The notes below the pieces were generated by a model. It did no database searches and was not told the DNA's origin. It worked only from the letters and a program-made list of their open reading frames with translations. The position numbers and the translations under genes were made by a program. This document shows positions 25,086-34,425 of a stretch of 64,000 nt of DNA, piece by piece. Each line of letters begins with the position of its first letter. Positions within the stretch are counted from its first letter, which is position 1. This stretch comes from CAYNHT01 sp964397485 (GTDB taxonomy: Bacteria; Bacillota_I; Bacilli_A; RF39; UBA660), in assembly GCA_964397485.1 (NCBI GenBank), contig CAYNHT010000003.1:124001-188000 (forward strand), in the 5' to 3' direction.

Positions 25086-26093
25086 ATGAGAAAAAAATTT
25101 AACAGTAAGAAACGCAAAAAAAGTAAAATAAAATATTTACTATATTTAGTAGTTATCTATATTATTTATCAAATGATAATAGGGGTAATTACTACAGTTA
25201 AGCTAACAAACAATAATGAAGAATTTTTAAAAGCTTTAATTAAGGATTCTAATCATCACACAATATATGAAACAAACACTAAAAATATAGTTAATAGGAT
25301 TGCTAACTTTTTGGCAAACGTTGATTTTAATAACCCACTTAGCATAATAGAAAAAAGTTTTGGTTTAGATGCAAGTGCCAAAACGGATAAAGCTAGTCTT
25401 GTTTATAATGATGATTATTATGATATATCTGAATTAGAGAAAATTAGTCAGCACATAAGCGATCCATATCCAGTTGATATAAAAAATCCTAGGGTATATA
25501 TATATAATTCGCATCAACTGGAAACATATAGTTCAAAGAATTTAGAAATATATAACATCAAACCAAATGTTATGATGGCGTCTTACTTATTAAAAGATAA
25601 ACTTAATAAACTTGGAATACCATCTGTTGCAGAAGAGGCTAATTTGATTGAATTTATGAGAGTGAATGGATGGGCCCACAAGGATAGTTATAAAGCTAGT
25701 AGATTTTATATAATCGATACAATTAATAAATATTCTAGTTTAGATTTACTTATTGATATACATAGAGATGCATTAACTAAAGAGGCTTCAACTGTCACAA
25801 TAGGTGGGAAGAAATATGCTAAAACATTGTTTGTAGTCGGACTTGAAAATAAAAATCATAAAGAAAATTTAACTTTAACTAATAAAATAAATGATATCAT
25901 TAATAAAAAATATCCAGGGCTAAGTAGGGGGGTGTTGAAAAAACAAGGTGCAGGAGTTGATGGTATTTACAATCAAGATATAAGTCCTAAGATGATTTTA
26001 TTAGAAATAGGTGGTCAAGAAAATTCTATTGATGAAGTTTTAAATACAGTAGAAGCTATATCTATAGTATTGAAAGAATATCTAGGTGAATAA
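25086..26093 (+). CDS. spoIIP: Stage II sporulation protein P
   Basis: Membrane-anchored peptidoglycan amidase/endopeptidase working with SpoIID and SpoIIM in septal thinning and forespore engulfment. The 335 residues have a basic N-terminus (RKKFNSKKRKKSK) and one membrane helix (about 17-40). The catalytic domain carries VYIYNSHQLETYSS (zinc/catalytic His), LLIDIHRDAL and ILLEIGGQENS. ATG 25086 follows GGGTGATAAT. It lies 71 bases after gpr and 1 base before the next gene. Confidence 0.93.
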   Translation: MRKKFNSKKRKKSKIKYLLYLVVIYIIYQMIIGVITTVKLTNNNEEFLKALIKDSNHHTIYETNTKNIVNRIANFLANVDFNNPLSIIEKSFGLDASAKTDKASLVYNDDYYDISELEKISQHISDPYPVDIKNPRVYIYNSHQLETYSSKNLEIYNIKPNVMMASYLLKDKLNKLGIPSVAEEANLIEFMRVNGWAHKDSYKASRFYIIDTINKYSSLDLLIDIHRDALTKEASTVTIGGKKYAKTLFVVGLENKNHKENLTLTNKINDIINKKYPGLSRGVLKKQGAGVDGIYNQDISPKMILLEIGGQENSIDEVLNTVEAISIVLKEYLGE

Positions 26094-26094
26094 T

Positions 26095-26439
26095 ATGAAA
26101 AAAGAGGATAGAATTAAGTTATATAATAATAGTTTTAAAATCTTTTTTTGGATAATGTTAATTACTTTCGTAACTCTTTATATATCACAAGCAACTGGTT
26201 ATTATGAATATGAATTGCATAAAAAAGTGATTTTAACTGAAGAAAAAATAAAACAATTTGAAAAAGATGTTGCCGATGGTAAAAATGTAAGTATTGAAAA
26301 TTATTTAGAAAACACAAGTAAAAATTATAATAATAAAACTTCTAATGCTGGATATATTCTATCTAGTACAATTGGTAAATATGTAAGAATTGGAATAGAG
26401 GAGACTTTTAAGGTATTAAATAAATTGATAGAGGGATAA
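26095..26439 (+). CDS. yqxA: YqxA/DUF3679-like membrane protein
   Basis: A 114-residue protein with one N-terminal hydrophobic helix (about 13-33) and a charged external domain (KKVILTEEKIKQFEKDVADGKNV). In Bacillus subtilis the gene after spoIIP is yqxA, a protein of similar size and layout (DUF3679), and the position here is identical. The assignment rests on synteny and architecture; similarity is modest. The ATG at 26095 has AGGTGA overlapping the spoIIP end, suggesting translational coupling. A strong terminator follows. Confidence 0.65.
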   Translation: MKKEDRIKLYNNSFKIFFWIMLITFVTLYISQATGYYEYELHKKVILTEEKIKQFEKDVADGKNVSIENYLENTSKNYNNKTSNAGYILSSTIGKYVRIGIEETFKVLNKLIEG

Positions 26440-26467
26440 AACAAGAGACTTTGTTTCTTGTTTTTTT
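26438..26467 (+). terminator. Terminator of the gpr-spoIIP-yqxA operon
   Basis: AAACAAGA and TCTTGTTT form the stem, followed by seven Ts. Confidence 0.7.
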
Positions 26468-26486
26468 ATGTAAATTCACAAGAATA

Positions 26487-26516
26487 TTGACCTAAAAAAC
26501 AAAAAAGTGATATACT
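26487..26516 (+). promoter_or_regulatory. Promoter of prepilin 3
   Basis: TTGACC (26487-26492), an 18-base spacer, TATACT (26511-26516). Confidence 0.7.
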
Positions 26517-26543
26517 CTTATCATAGAATATAGGAGTGTGTTT

Positions 26544-29354
26544 ATGAAAAAAAGTGGCTTTACCTTGATTGAATTATTAGCCGTAATAGTAATATTGGCG
26601 CTAATAGCCTTAATTACTGTTCCCTTAGTTTTAGGAATAATAGATAGTGTACAGAAGTCTTCTTATAAAGAGAGTTTAAGAAGTATATTTGACGCTACTG
26701 ATCTTTACCTTGCAAGCAATGAATTTATTGAATTTCCACAAGACGGAATAAATGTGATGGATGAAAGAATTCAAATAAAAAATAAAAACTTTACAAGCGG
26801 GAAAATAGTAAAGAATGCAAGTGGTGCATTAGAATTAGACAAAGTAAGTAATGGAAAATACTGTGCTGGTGGAACATACAAAGAAATTATAATAATAGAA
26901 GGAAGTTGTGATCAGTTAGACACAACCCCACCTACATTAGAAATAACATATAGTCTAATAACTAGTAGTTCTATTACTATTTTAGCAACTGCTGAAGATT
27001 TGGAAAGTGGAATAAATGGTTATCAATTTAGTAAAGATAATGGAGAAACATGGACAAATAAACAAATGAGTAATGTTTACAAATTTGAAAATCTTACTAA
27101 TAATACAAATTACACATTTAAAGTAAGAGTGTATAACAATAATGAATTATCGACTATTTCAGATGGAATGACTATAGCAACAAATGATTTGATCTTACCT
27201 ACCTATATTATCAGTTCAACCGATTGGACTGATAGTGTTGTCGTAACGATTAATTTTCCAGAAAGGCAAACGGGATATATATATGAGTATAGTTTGGATA
27301 ATGCAGTAACTTGGCAATTATTGGAGTCACCATTAACTAAAGTGGATATTCCATTTGTACAAAACGGTAATATCATTAGTAAAATATCTGATGGTGTAAA
27401 TGAAGTTGTAGGTACTACTTATTCAGTAACTAACATAGATACTGGAGTTCCCGGTGGATATGTTGTTCCAAGTAGTATCGTATCTGTAAATCAAGATATA
27501 AATCTGACTTTATATGGCAATAACAACCTAATTCCAGATGGTAGTTTCGAAATGGGGATAAAATACAACCCTTATAGCATGGTATCAAGGGGGATTACAG
27601 AAATCGTATCTAGCGAATCTTATGATGGAAATTACAGTTTAAGGCATGAATCAACGGCAAATGATAGTTATCTGTATTACTATACTTCAAGTAAAGCGGT
27701 TTTATCGGAAGTTAATGGTGGAGAAAAAATAAAGTTAACTGTATGGGCAAAAGCAGAACAAGAGAACGTAGCAGGTCAACTATATTTGTTTTATCTTGAT
27801 GAAAACTATAATTACACTACATATGGGTTAACTAGTAAAGTTATATCAATAGGAACTGAATGGCAACAGTATGAACTTGTTGGTACAGTGCCAGCAGGTG
27901 CACTTTATTTGAGTGCAAGGCTTGACAATGACACTCCAGGTAGTGTCGTGTATTGGGATTCATGGAATGTATATGAAGATACTGGAATGTCAAATATAAA
28001 GCGCGTTCAAAAACCAGATGGTACATGGGTTAATGGCTCAACTACTAATTACACAGTAACGGATAATGGCGTATATAGTTTTGTAGTTGAAGACGAAGCA
28101 GGAAATCAAAATACCATCTCCTACGAGGTTACTAATATAGATAGAACACTGGCTGCTGCTCCAAGTATAAGTGATGGTATGATTCCGATAACTTGGAATG
28201 GAACAAAATGGGTTAAAGCAAATACGATGAAAGAATGGTACAATTATAATAACCAACAATGGGCTAACATGGCACTAGTAACAAGTTCTAGTAGAAATAC
28301 CTATAAAAATGCTAATCCGGGAGTAGAGGTTGAAGAAAATGATATCCTAGCTTACTTTGTATGGATACCTAGATATAAATACCAACTATTTAATGTAGAG
28401 TCTTCGCTGATTCCTGTTCAAAAAATCAATATTGCATTTGAAAATAATAGTGCAGAAAAATCAACTGGGACAACAAACGGGCAATGGTTAACACACCCAG
28501 CATTTACATTTGATGGTAAAGAATTAAATGGATTATGGGTTGGTAAATTTGAAACAACAGGTGATGCCGTCACTCCAACAATCAAACCAAATATTAGATC
28601 TTTGACTAATCAAGATATGAGTGCACAGTTCACTACTGTCAAGTTATTTAGCACAAGCACGTATGGTGGATCTATTTCTCTAGATAGTCACATGATAAAG
28701 AACACTGAATGGGGAGCTATTGCTTATTTATCACAATCAGATTATGGTAAGTATGGTAATCCAATATATACAGGTGTTGCAGGATTAGAAAAAGAGATTT
28801 ACATCAATAATGTAAACAGTGATATAAATACAGGTAATGGACCTGGTGTAACAGGCTGTGCTGGTGATACTGTTAATGCTGCCATGATTAGAAGTGTTAC
28901 ATGTCCTACTTTAAACCAATATCATACAAGCCAAGGTGTAAAAGCTAGTACAACCGGAAATATTTATGGAATATATGATATGAATGGTGGTTCTTGGGAA
29001 AAATCAATGAGTGTTATGTATAATCCTGATACAATTACACTTAATGTTTCTAATTCCGGTTTCGAACAAGTTGTTATTGATTCATCAAACATGAATAAAT
29101 ATTTAAATAAGTATACGTATGGTGAAACTTATAACGATCAAGAGGCTTACGATAGAAGAATATTAGGAGATGCAACCGGAGAGATTAGAGGCTGGAATGG
29201 TGATGAAGCTAGTTTTGTCGGTTCTGCGAGTTCGTGGTTTACCCGTAGTGGAAACTACAACAATGGCGAAGGGGCTGGAATATTCCTCTTTAACAGGGGC
29301 AACGGTGCTGCATATACTTACACCACTTTTAGAACTGTTATTTCAGTTGAATAG
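26544..29354 (+). CDS. Prepilin 3, multidomain: Fn3-like, jelly-roll and FGE-like modules
   Basis: The largest family member, 936 residues. The leader MKKSG precedes FTLIE and the pilin helix. After the pilin part (to about 130, ending in Cys-bearing KYCAGG and GSCDQLD) come a fibronectin-III-like domain (about 132-220: PPTLEITYS, GYQFSKDNGETW, YTFKVRVYN), a second Ig-like stretch (about 220-310), a carbohydrate-binding-module-like jelly roll (about 330-480: NLIPDGSFEMG, GNYSLRHES, LTVWAKAE), and the FGE-like module from about 543 (MIPITWNGTKW through SWFTRSG and FRTVISVE). Such a domain chain suggests a long, surface-exposed ligand-binding pilin. It has its own promoter and terminator. Confidence 0.82.
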   Translation: MKKSGFTLIELLAVIVILALIALITVPLVLGIIDSVQKSSYKESLRSIFDATDLYLASNEFIEFPQDGINVMDERIQIKNKNFTSGKIVKNASGALELDKVSNGKYCAGGTYKEIIIIEGSCDQLDTTPPTLEITYSLITSSSITILATAEDLESGINGYQFSKDNGETWTNKQMSNVYKFENLTNNTNYTFKVRVYNNNELSTISDGMTIATNDLILPTYIISSTDWTDSVVVTINFPERQTGYIYEYSLDNAVTWQLLESPLTKVDIPFVQNGNIISKISDGVNEVVGTTYSVTNIDTGVPGGYVVPSSIVSVNQDINLTLYGNNNLIPDGSFEMGIKYNPYSMVSRGITEIVSSESYDGNYSLRHESTANDSYLYYYTSSKAVLSEVNGGEKIKLTVWAKAEQENVAGQLYLFYLDENYNYTTYGLTSKVISIGTEWQQYELVGTVPAGALYLSARLDNDTPGSVVYWDSWNVYEDTGMSNIKRVQKPDGTWVNGSTTNYTVTDNGVYSFVVEDEAGNQNTISYEVTNIDRTLAAAPSISDGMIPITWNGTKWVKANTMKEWYNYNNQQWANMALVTSSSRNTYKNANPGVEVEENDILAYFVWIPRYKYQLFNVESSLIPVQKINIAFENNSAEKSTGTTNGQWLTHPAFTFDGKELNGLWVGKFETTGDAVTPTIKPNIRSLTNQDMSAQFTTVKLFSTSTYGGSISLDSHMIKNTEWGAIAYLSQSDYGKYGNPIYTGVAGLEKEIYINNVNSDINTGNGPGVTGCAGDTVNAAMIRSVTCPTLNQYHTSQGVKASTTGNIYGIYDMNGGSWEKSMSVMYNPDTITLNVSNSGFEQVVIDSSNMNKYLNKYTYGETYNDQEAYDRRILGDATGEIRGWNGDEASFVGSASSWFTRSGNYNNGEGAGIFLFNRGNGAAYTYTTFRTVISVE

Positions 29355-29365
29355 AGATAAAAAAT

Positions 29366-29397
29366 AAAAAGATATTTTATCAAAATATCTTTTTTTA
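29366..29397 (+). terminator. Terminator after prepilin 3
   Basis: AAAAAGATATTTT (29366-29378) and AAAATATCTTTTT (29382-29394): a perfect 13-bp stem, 3-base loop, T-run. Confidence 0.8.
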
Positions 29398-29430
29398 TAT
29401 GGTATAATAAATATAGAAAAGAGGTATATA

Positions 29431-30342
29431 ATGAAAGAATTAATTATAGGATCGCATGTTTCTTTTAAGAAGAATGATCAATTAATAGGAAGTGTTAAAG
29501 AAGCACTTAAATATAATTCAAATACTTTTATGTTTTATACTGGAGCACCACAAAATACTAACCGTGCAATTATAGATAATAAAATATGCCAGGAAGCTTG
29601 GGATATGATGAAGGAAAATGGTATAGACATTAATAATGTAGTGGTTCATGCTCCATATATTATTAATTTAGCCAACAATGGAATTAATTATGAATTTGCT
29701 ATTAACTTCTTAAAAGAAGAAATTAGAAGAACAGAACAATTGGGTATAAAAAACTTAGTATTACATCCTGGTAGTCATGTTAGCTTAGGAACTGAAAAAG
29801 GCATTGAAAATATAATCAATGGCCTTAATATGATAATAGATGGTAAAACTAATGTAAACATATGTCTAGAAACTATGGCTGGTAAGGGTAGTGAGATAGG
29901 TTCTTCATTTGAAGAAATAAGAACTATTATTGATGGTGTTAAATATAACGATAAAATTAAGGTTTGTTTAGATACGTGTCATATTAATGATGCAGGGTAT
30001 GATATAAGCGATTTTGATGCCATATTAGATGAGTTTGATAATATAATAGGGTTAGACAAATTGGCCTGTATCCACGTCAACGACAGTAAAAATGATAAAG
30101 GCGCTCATAAAGACCGACACGAAAATTTTGGTTTTGGAACATTGGGATTTGATAATTTAATAAATATAGTATATAATCCTCGAATTGCAAATATACCTAA
30201 AATATTAGAAACTCCTTATGTTAGTGCAGACGAAAATAGTAAAGAAAGATTATACCCACCTTACAAATTAGAAATAGAAATGATTAGAAATAAAAAAATT
30301 AATCATAATTTAATAGATGATATTAGAAATTACTATAAATAA
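29431..30342 (+). CDS. nfo: Endonuclease IV
   Basis: AP endonuclease of base-excision repair, a zinc-dependent TIM barrel. The 303 residues show IGSHVSF, VVHAPYIINLA, NLVLHPGSH, ICLETMAGKGSEIG, VCLDTCHINDAGYD, CIHVNDSKNDKGAHKDRHENFG and ILETP, covering the three-zinc ligand set. Together with mutM in this window it provides abasic-site processing. Its end overlaps the convergent DUF2624 gene by 10 bases. Confidence 0.96.
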   Translation: MKELIIGSHVSFKKNDQLIGSVKEALKYNSNTFMFYTGAPQNTNRAIIDNKICQEAWDMMKENGIDINNVVVHAPYIINLANNGINYEFAINFLKEEIRRTEQLGIKNLVLHPGSHVSLGTEKGIENIINGLNMIIDGKTNVNICLETMAGKGSEIGSSFEEIRTIIDGVKYNDKIKVCLDTCHINDAGYDISDFDAILDEFDNIIGLDKLACIHVNDSKNDKGAHKDRHENFGFGTLGFDNLINIVYNPRIANIPKILETPYVSADENSKERLYPPYKLEIEMIRNKKINHNLIDDIRNYYK

Positions 30343-30596
30343 TCTTTATACTTATCTTTAAAATAAATATATAACTGTTCTATCTTGCTATACGTAAGTG
30401 GATCTATCTCATTTCGTACATTGTCCAAAATTCCCCGTGGATTTCCGTATAAGATAGTACGCCAATCGCTTTTTATGTGATTATAAAGTATTTCAATTTC
30501 GTTATTTTTTAATACTATACCATACTGTCTAGCAAAATCATCAATATCTTTAAAAGTCATTCTACTTATATACTGCTTTATTAACATCTCTGTCAT
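30333..30596 (-). CDS. DUF2624 family protein (YqfT-like)
   Basis: A small helical protein of 87 residues with the DUF2624 pattern IKQYISRMTFKDIDDFARQYGIVL, NNEIEILYNHIKSDW, then GNPRGILDNVRNEIDPLTYSKIEQLY (quoted in part). In Bacillus the family is encoded next to nfo, as here. Function is unknown. AGAGGTGATAAC precedes the ATG. It is convergent with nfo and overlaps it by 10 bases. Confidence 0.75.
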   Translation of the reverse strand: MTEMLIKQYISRMTFKDIDDFARQYGIVLKNNEIEILYNHIKSDWRTILYGNPRGILDNVRNEIDPLTYSKIEQLYIYFKDKYKDYL

Positions 30597-30680
30597 GTTA
30601 TCACCTCTAGAAAATTATATGTGACTTTTTAAGAATAATGTTTAGTAATAAAAATAAAATATAAAAGAGAGGATGATGTT

Positions 30681-31307
30681 ATGTATAAAGTCCCACCATT
30701 AAATTATAGTTATGATGCCCTAGAGCCTTATATCGACGAGAGAACAGTTGATATTCACTATAATAAGCATCACTTGGGATATTTAAATAAATTAAATAAT
30801 ATTTTAAATAGTATTAATTATAATTATAACGATTCTCTAGAACAATTAGTACAAAACATAGATCAATTTCCAATAAAATTACGTGGTGACATTCTATTTA
30901 ATGCAGGGGGTGTACTAAATCATAATTTATATTGGTATAATATGAGCCCTAATAAGAACAATAAACCTGTTGGATTATTGAAACAGGAAATTGAAAAAAA
31001 ATATGGAAGTTATGAAAACTTTAAAGAAACATTTATAGAGCAAGCTACATCAGTGGTTGGGTCTGGCTGGACATTTTTAGTAATCAATCACAAGGGTGAA
31101 TTAGAAATAATTAATACAACAAATCAAGAAACTCCTTATTTGTATGGACTAGAACCTATAATGGGAATTGACTTGTGGGAACATTCTTATTATTTAAAAT
31201 ATCAAAATAGGCGTGATGAATATATATTAAATTTTTTTGAAATTGTTGACTTTAATAATATAAATAGATTGTATGAACAAAAGATTAAAAAAGCGTCATC
31301 AAACTAA
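30681..31307 (+). CDS. sodA: Superoxide dismutase, Mn/Fe family
   Basis: Dismutates superoxide in the cytoplasm. The 208 residues hold the metal ligands in HYNKHHLGYL (first His), GVLNHNLYWYNM (second His) and DLWEHSYYLKYQNRR (Asp and His). The FNAGG..NH context is closer to Mn-type or cambialistic enzymes than to the AAQ..NH of Fe types. The N-terminus YKVPPLNYSYDALEPYID is typical. Its end overlaps the start of the PBP gene by 35 bases, so the two are co-transcribed; a sodA-pbpA pair also occurs in Bacillus. Confidence 0.94.
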   Translation: MYKVPPLNYSYDALEPYIDERTVDIHYNKHHLGYLNKLNNILNSINYNYNDSLEQLVQNIDQFPIKLRGDILFNAGGVLNHNLYWYNMSPNKNNKPVGLLKQEIEKKYGSYENFKETFIEQATSVVGSGWTFLVINHKGELEIINTTNQETPYLYGLEPIMGIDLWEHSYYLKYQNRRDEYILNFFEIVDFNNINRLYEQKIKKASSN

Positions 31308-33363
31308 TATAAAATATAATTATTATAGAAAATATAAAAATATTAAAGAAACAATTGAAAAAAGATATAGTATATTAATCGGAGTTATTACTTTTATAGT
31401 TTTTATTTTATTTGCTAATCTTTTCTTTATTCAAATTATTCAAAAAGACTATTATGTTAATAAAGTAAAAACATTAAGTCAAAATATAATAAATGGAAAT
31501 AGCGCACCTCGTGGGCGCATATACGATAGGAATCATAAATTAATAGTTGACAATAAACCTGTAAAAATAATTTATTATAAAAAACAACCAGGTGTTACAA
31601 CTAAGCAAGAGATAGAATTGGCATACCAAATAAGTGAAATGTTAGAATTAAAATACAGTTCTATAAGTCAAAGTGTGTTGAAGGATTTTTGGTTGAAAAA
31701 TTATCCTGATTTGGGCAAGAGTAAAATTACTTCTGAAGAATGGCAACAGTTAGACGAACGTAAATTAACACGTAATGATATAGAAAGACTAAAATTAGAA
31801 AGAATTACGGAAGAGGAACTAGACGAATTTTCTTTGGATGATAAAGAGGCTGCTTACATTTATTCTTTAATGAATAAAGGTTATTCTTATTCTGAAAAAA
31901 TTATAAAAAAAGACAATATTTCTGATCAAGAATATGCACTTATATCGGAAAATGCACATTTATTAAATGGTTTTAATACTAGATTGGATTGGGAAAGAGT
32001 ATATCCCTACGGTAATGTTTTTAAAACGATCTTAGGAAGCGTAAGTACTAGTGAAAGTGGTTTGCCATCAGAACTTAAAGATTATTATGTTTCTAAGGGG
32101 TATAGTCTTAATGATCGTGTTGGTATTAGCTATTTAGAATATCAATATGAAGAATACCTAAAAGGTGAGAAGAATCAATATGAAGTTTTAAGTAATGGTG
32201 ATTATAAGTTACTAAAAGAAGGAAAAAGAGGTAATGATATTGTTATTACTATCGATATTGAACTTCAAAAAGAAGTAGAAAGAATTATTACAGAAGAATT
32301 AATAAAGGCAAAAGAAGAACCAAATACAGAATATTATAATCGTTCTTTTGTTGTCATTACTGATCCTAACACAGGAGAAGTTTTAGCAATGGCTGGAAAA
32401 CAAATTGTTAAAACTGGTGATAAATACGAGATATATGATTATACTCCAGGAGTAACTACGTCCCCAGTTGTGGTAGGGTCAGTTGTAAAAGGAGCTTCAC
32501 ATATTGTTGGTTATAATACCGGTAGTTTAAAAATTGGCGAAATAAGAGATGATAATTGTATAAAGATTGCTCAAACTCCATTAAAATGTTCTTGGAAATA
32601 TCTTGGTAAAATTGATGATATAAAAGCACTAAAATCTTCATCAAATACGTATCAGTTTAATACGGCAATTAAGGTAGGTAAGGGAACATATATATATGAT
32701 AAACCTTTACGAATTAATGAAGAGGCATTTGATACTTATCGTAGTACTTTTGCCGAATTTGGATTAGGAATAAAAACGGGAATAGATTTACCGGTTGAAA
32801 GTTTAGGTTATAAAGGTAGTAGCAAACTACCAGGTCATTTAATGGATTTTTCAATAGGACAATATGACACATACACTCCTATTCAATTAGCCCAATATAT
32901 AGGGGCAATTGCTAATGGTGGATATCGAATGCAACCATTTCTATTAAAAAGTGTGTATGACTCAAAAAGTGTTGATTTAAAGAATATCATTTTAACTAAC
33001 GAACCGGTAGTGTTAAATAAAGTTGATACTGATGATAAATATATGAGCCGTGTACAGGAAGGTTTTAAAGAAGTCTTAATGCCTGGTGGAACCGGATATA
33101 ATTTTATGCCGCCTAGTATTAAACCAGCAGGAAAAACAGGGACTAGTCAAAGCTTTATTGATAGCACGCTAGATGGTATAATTGATAAAGAAACCATAAG
33201 TAATGCTTTTGTGGGTTATGCACCTTATGATAATCCTATGGTAACTTTTACCGTTATTTCCCCTGACATTTCACACTATGATAATAAAAGTACATATCAA
33301 ACAAACGTAAATAGTAGGATAACTAATCAAGTTTCAAAAAAATTCTTTGAAATTTATAAATAA
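31273..33363 (+). CDS. pbpA: Class B penicillin-binding protein (PBP2/PbpA type)
   Basis: Transpeptidase that crosslinks peptidoglycan, probably the partner of the SEDS protein RodA. The 696 residues show a basic cytoplasmic tail, one membrane helix (about 36-58), the PBP dimerisation domain starting at APRGRIYDRN, and the transpeptidase domain. The active-site Ser403 lies in GSVVKGAS, where most relatives read GSTFK or GSVMK; the second motif is SSN and the third KTGTS. The ATG lies inside sodA, 35 bases before its stop; no better start is seen. rpmG follows as in Bacillus. Confidence 0.92.
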   Translation: MNKRLKKRHQTNIKYNYYRKYKNIKETIEKRYSILIGVITFIVFILFANLFFIQIIQKDYYVNKVKTLSQNIINGNSAPRGRIYDRNHKLIVDNKPVKIIYYKKQPGVTTKQEIELAYQISEMLELKYSSISQSVLKDFWLKNYPDLGKSKITSEEWQQLDERKLTRNDIERLKLERITEEELDEFSLDDKEAAYIYSLMNKGYSYSEKIIKKDNISDQEYALISENAHLLNGFNTRLDWERVYPYGNVFKTILGSVSTSESGLPSELKDYYVSKGYSLNDRVGISYLEYQYEEYLKGEKNQYEVLSNGDYKLLKEGKRGNDIVITIDIELQKEVERIITEELIKAKEEPNTEYYNRSFVVITDPNTGEVLAMAGKQIVKTGDKYEIYDYTPGVTTSPVVVGSVVKGASHIVGYNTGSLKIGEIRDDNCIKIAQTPLKCSWKYLGKIDDIKALKSSSNTYQFNTAIKVGKGTYIYDKPLRINEEAFDTYRSTFAEFGLGIKTGIDLPVESLGYKGSSKLPGHLMDFSIGQYDTYTPIQLAQYIGAIANGGYRMQPFLLKSVYDSKSVDLKNIILTNEPVVLNKVDTDDKYMSRVQEGFKEVLMPGGTGYNFMPPSIKPAGKTGTSQSFIDSTLDGIIDKETISNAFVGYAPYDNPMVTFTVISPDISHYDNKSTYQTNVNSRITNQVSKKFFEIYK

Positions 33364-33406
33364 TTTGTTATAATAATACCGTATGCATTTAGAAGGAGGG
33401 AAAATC

Positions 33407-33574
33407 ATGGCAAAAAAAGGTGAAGCTCGCGAAAGAATAACACTTCAATGTACAGTTTGTAAAGAAGAAAATTATCGTACTGAAAAAAATAAAAAAAATA
33501 CAACGGACCGTTTAGAACTAAATAAATTCTGTCCAAGATGTAAAAAAACTACAGCTCATAAAGAAAAAAAATAA
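33407..33574 (+). CDS. rpmG: 50S ribosomal protein L33
   Basis: Large-subunit protein of 55 residues. AKKGEARERITLQCTVC, NYRTEKNKKNTTDRLELNKFCPRCKKTT (quoted in part) give the L33 pattern with two CxxC pairs, so a zinc-binding (C+) form. The ATG at 33407 follows AGAAGGAGGG; upstream in-frame codons have no ribosome site. Confidence 0.95.
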   Translation: MAKKGEARERITLQCTVCKEENYRTEKNKKNTTDRLELNKFCPRCKKTTAHKEKK

Positions 33575-33599
33575 AATAAGGTGAATATTCCTTATTTTT
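33574..33599 (+). terminator. Terminator after rpmG
   Basis: AAATAAGG (33574-33581) and CCTTATTT (33590-33597), then Ts. Confidence 0.7.
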
Positions 33600-33617
33600 T
33601 GGTGAGAGGAGGATATT

Positions 33618-34175
33618 ATGGTTAATGTTAATGATTTGAAAAATGGAATGACAATTAAGGTTGATAACAATATATATCAAGTTATCGAATTCTTACATGT
33701 TAAACCTGGTAAAGGGCCTGCTTTTGTTCGTACAAGACTAAAAAATTTACGTACAGGAGCAACCATTGAAAATACATTCAATGCAGGTATAAAAGTTGAA
33801 AAAGCAATTATTGAGAAAAATAGTATGCAATTTTTATATGCTAATGGAGATGTATATAATTTCATGAACATGGAGACATATGAACAAATTGAACTTAATA
33901 AAAATCAAATTAGTGAAGATGCGCTTTATTTGAAAGATGGATTAAACGTTGAAATTACTTTTTACGAAGGGGAAATGTTAGGACTTGTTTTACCTGAAAA
34001 GGTTGAATATAAAGTTGTTAGAACAGAGCCAGCTGTTAAAGGTAATACTACAAATAATGCAACCAAAGAAGCCGAATTAGAAACTGGTTTGACTGTTAAG
34101 GTTCCGTTATTTATAGAAAATGATGAAGTTATAATTGTTTCTACCAGAGATGGTAAATATGACTCGAGGGCTTAA
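33618..34175 (+). CDS. efp: Elongation factor P
   Basis: Relieves ribosome stalling at polyproline stretches. The 185 residues show the KOW-like N-terminal domain with the modifiable loop VKPGKGPAF (Lys32 tip), then two OB-type domains and the EF-P signature region TGLTVKVPLFIENDEVI. Modification enzymes are not in the window. GAGAGGAGG precedes the ATG. It is followed by the infC leader promoter. Confidence 0.97.
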   Translation: MVNVNDLKNGMTIKVDNNIYQVIEFLHVKPGKGPAFVRTRLKNLRTGATIENTFNAGIKVEKAIIEKNSMQFLYANGDVYNFMNMETYEQIELNKNQISEDALYLKDGLNVEITFYEGEMLGLVLPEKVEYKVVRTEPAVKGNTTNNATKEAELETGLTVKVPLFIENDEVIIVSTRDGKYDSRA

Positions 34176-34231
34176 TTAAGCCTAATACATTCAATTAATA
34201 TAGATTTTATTAATTAAATGAATAATTATTG

Positions 34232-34260
34232 TTGACAAACATATAATTAAAATGTATAAT
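34232..34260 (+). promoter_or_regulatory. Promoter of infC-rpmI-rplT
   Basis: Consensus TTGACA (34232-34237), a 17-base spacer, consensus TATAAT (34255-34260): the strongest promoter in the window. Confidence 0.9.
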
Positions 34261-34266
34261 CAAATA

Positions 34267-34411
34267 GAAATTAAAAAAAAGGAAAGAAGAAGTGTCCACT
34301 TCTCACCCGATTACTTCTAGTTTTGGGTTAAAAAGCCATTGTAATTAATAATATATAAATATATATAAATTACGGTTTTAAGGTGGATACTACTTAGTAT
34401 CCATTTTTTTG
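34267..34411 (+). ncRNA. infC operon leader, L20-type attenuator
   Basis: Structured 5' leader before infC. AGAAGTG-TC-CACTTCT (34288-34303) is a perfect hairpin; ACCC...GGGT and GTAATT...AATTAC pairings follow; a strong intrinsic terminator TGGATACT-ACTT-AGTATCCA (34384-34403) with seven Ts lies directly before the ribosome site. In Bacillus, L20 binds the infC leader and promotes termination; position and layout fit that autoregulation. The L20-binding fold itself was not modelled. Confidence 0.75.
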
Positions 34412-34425
34412 TGGAGGTGTCAAAT

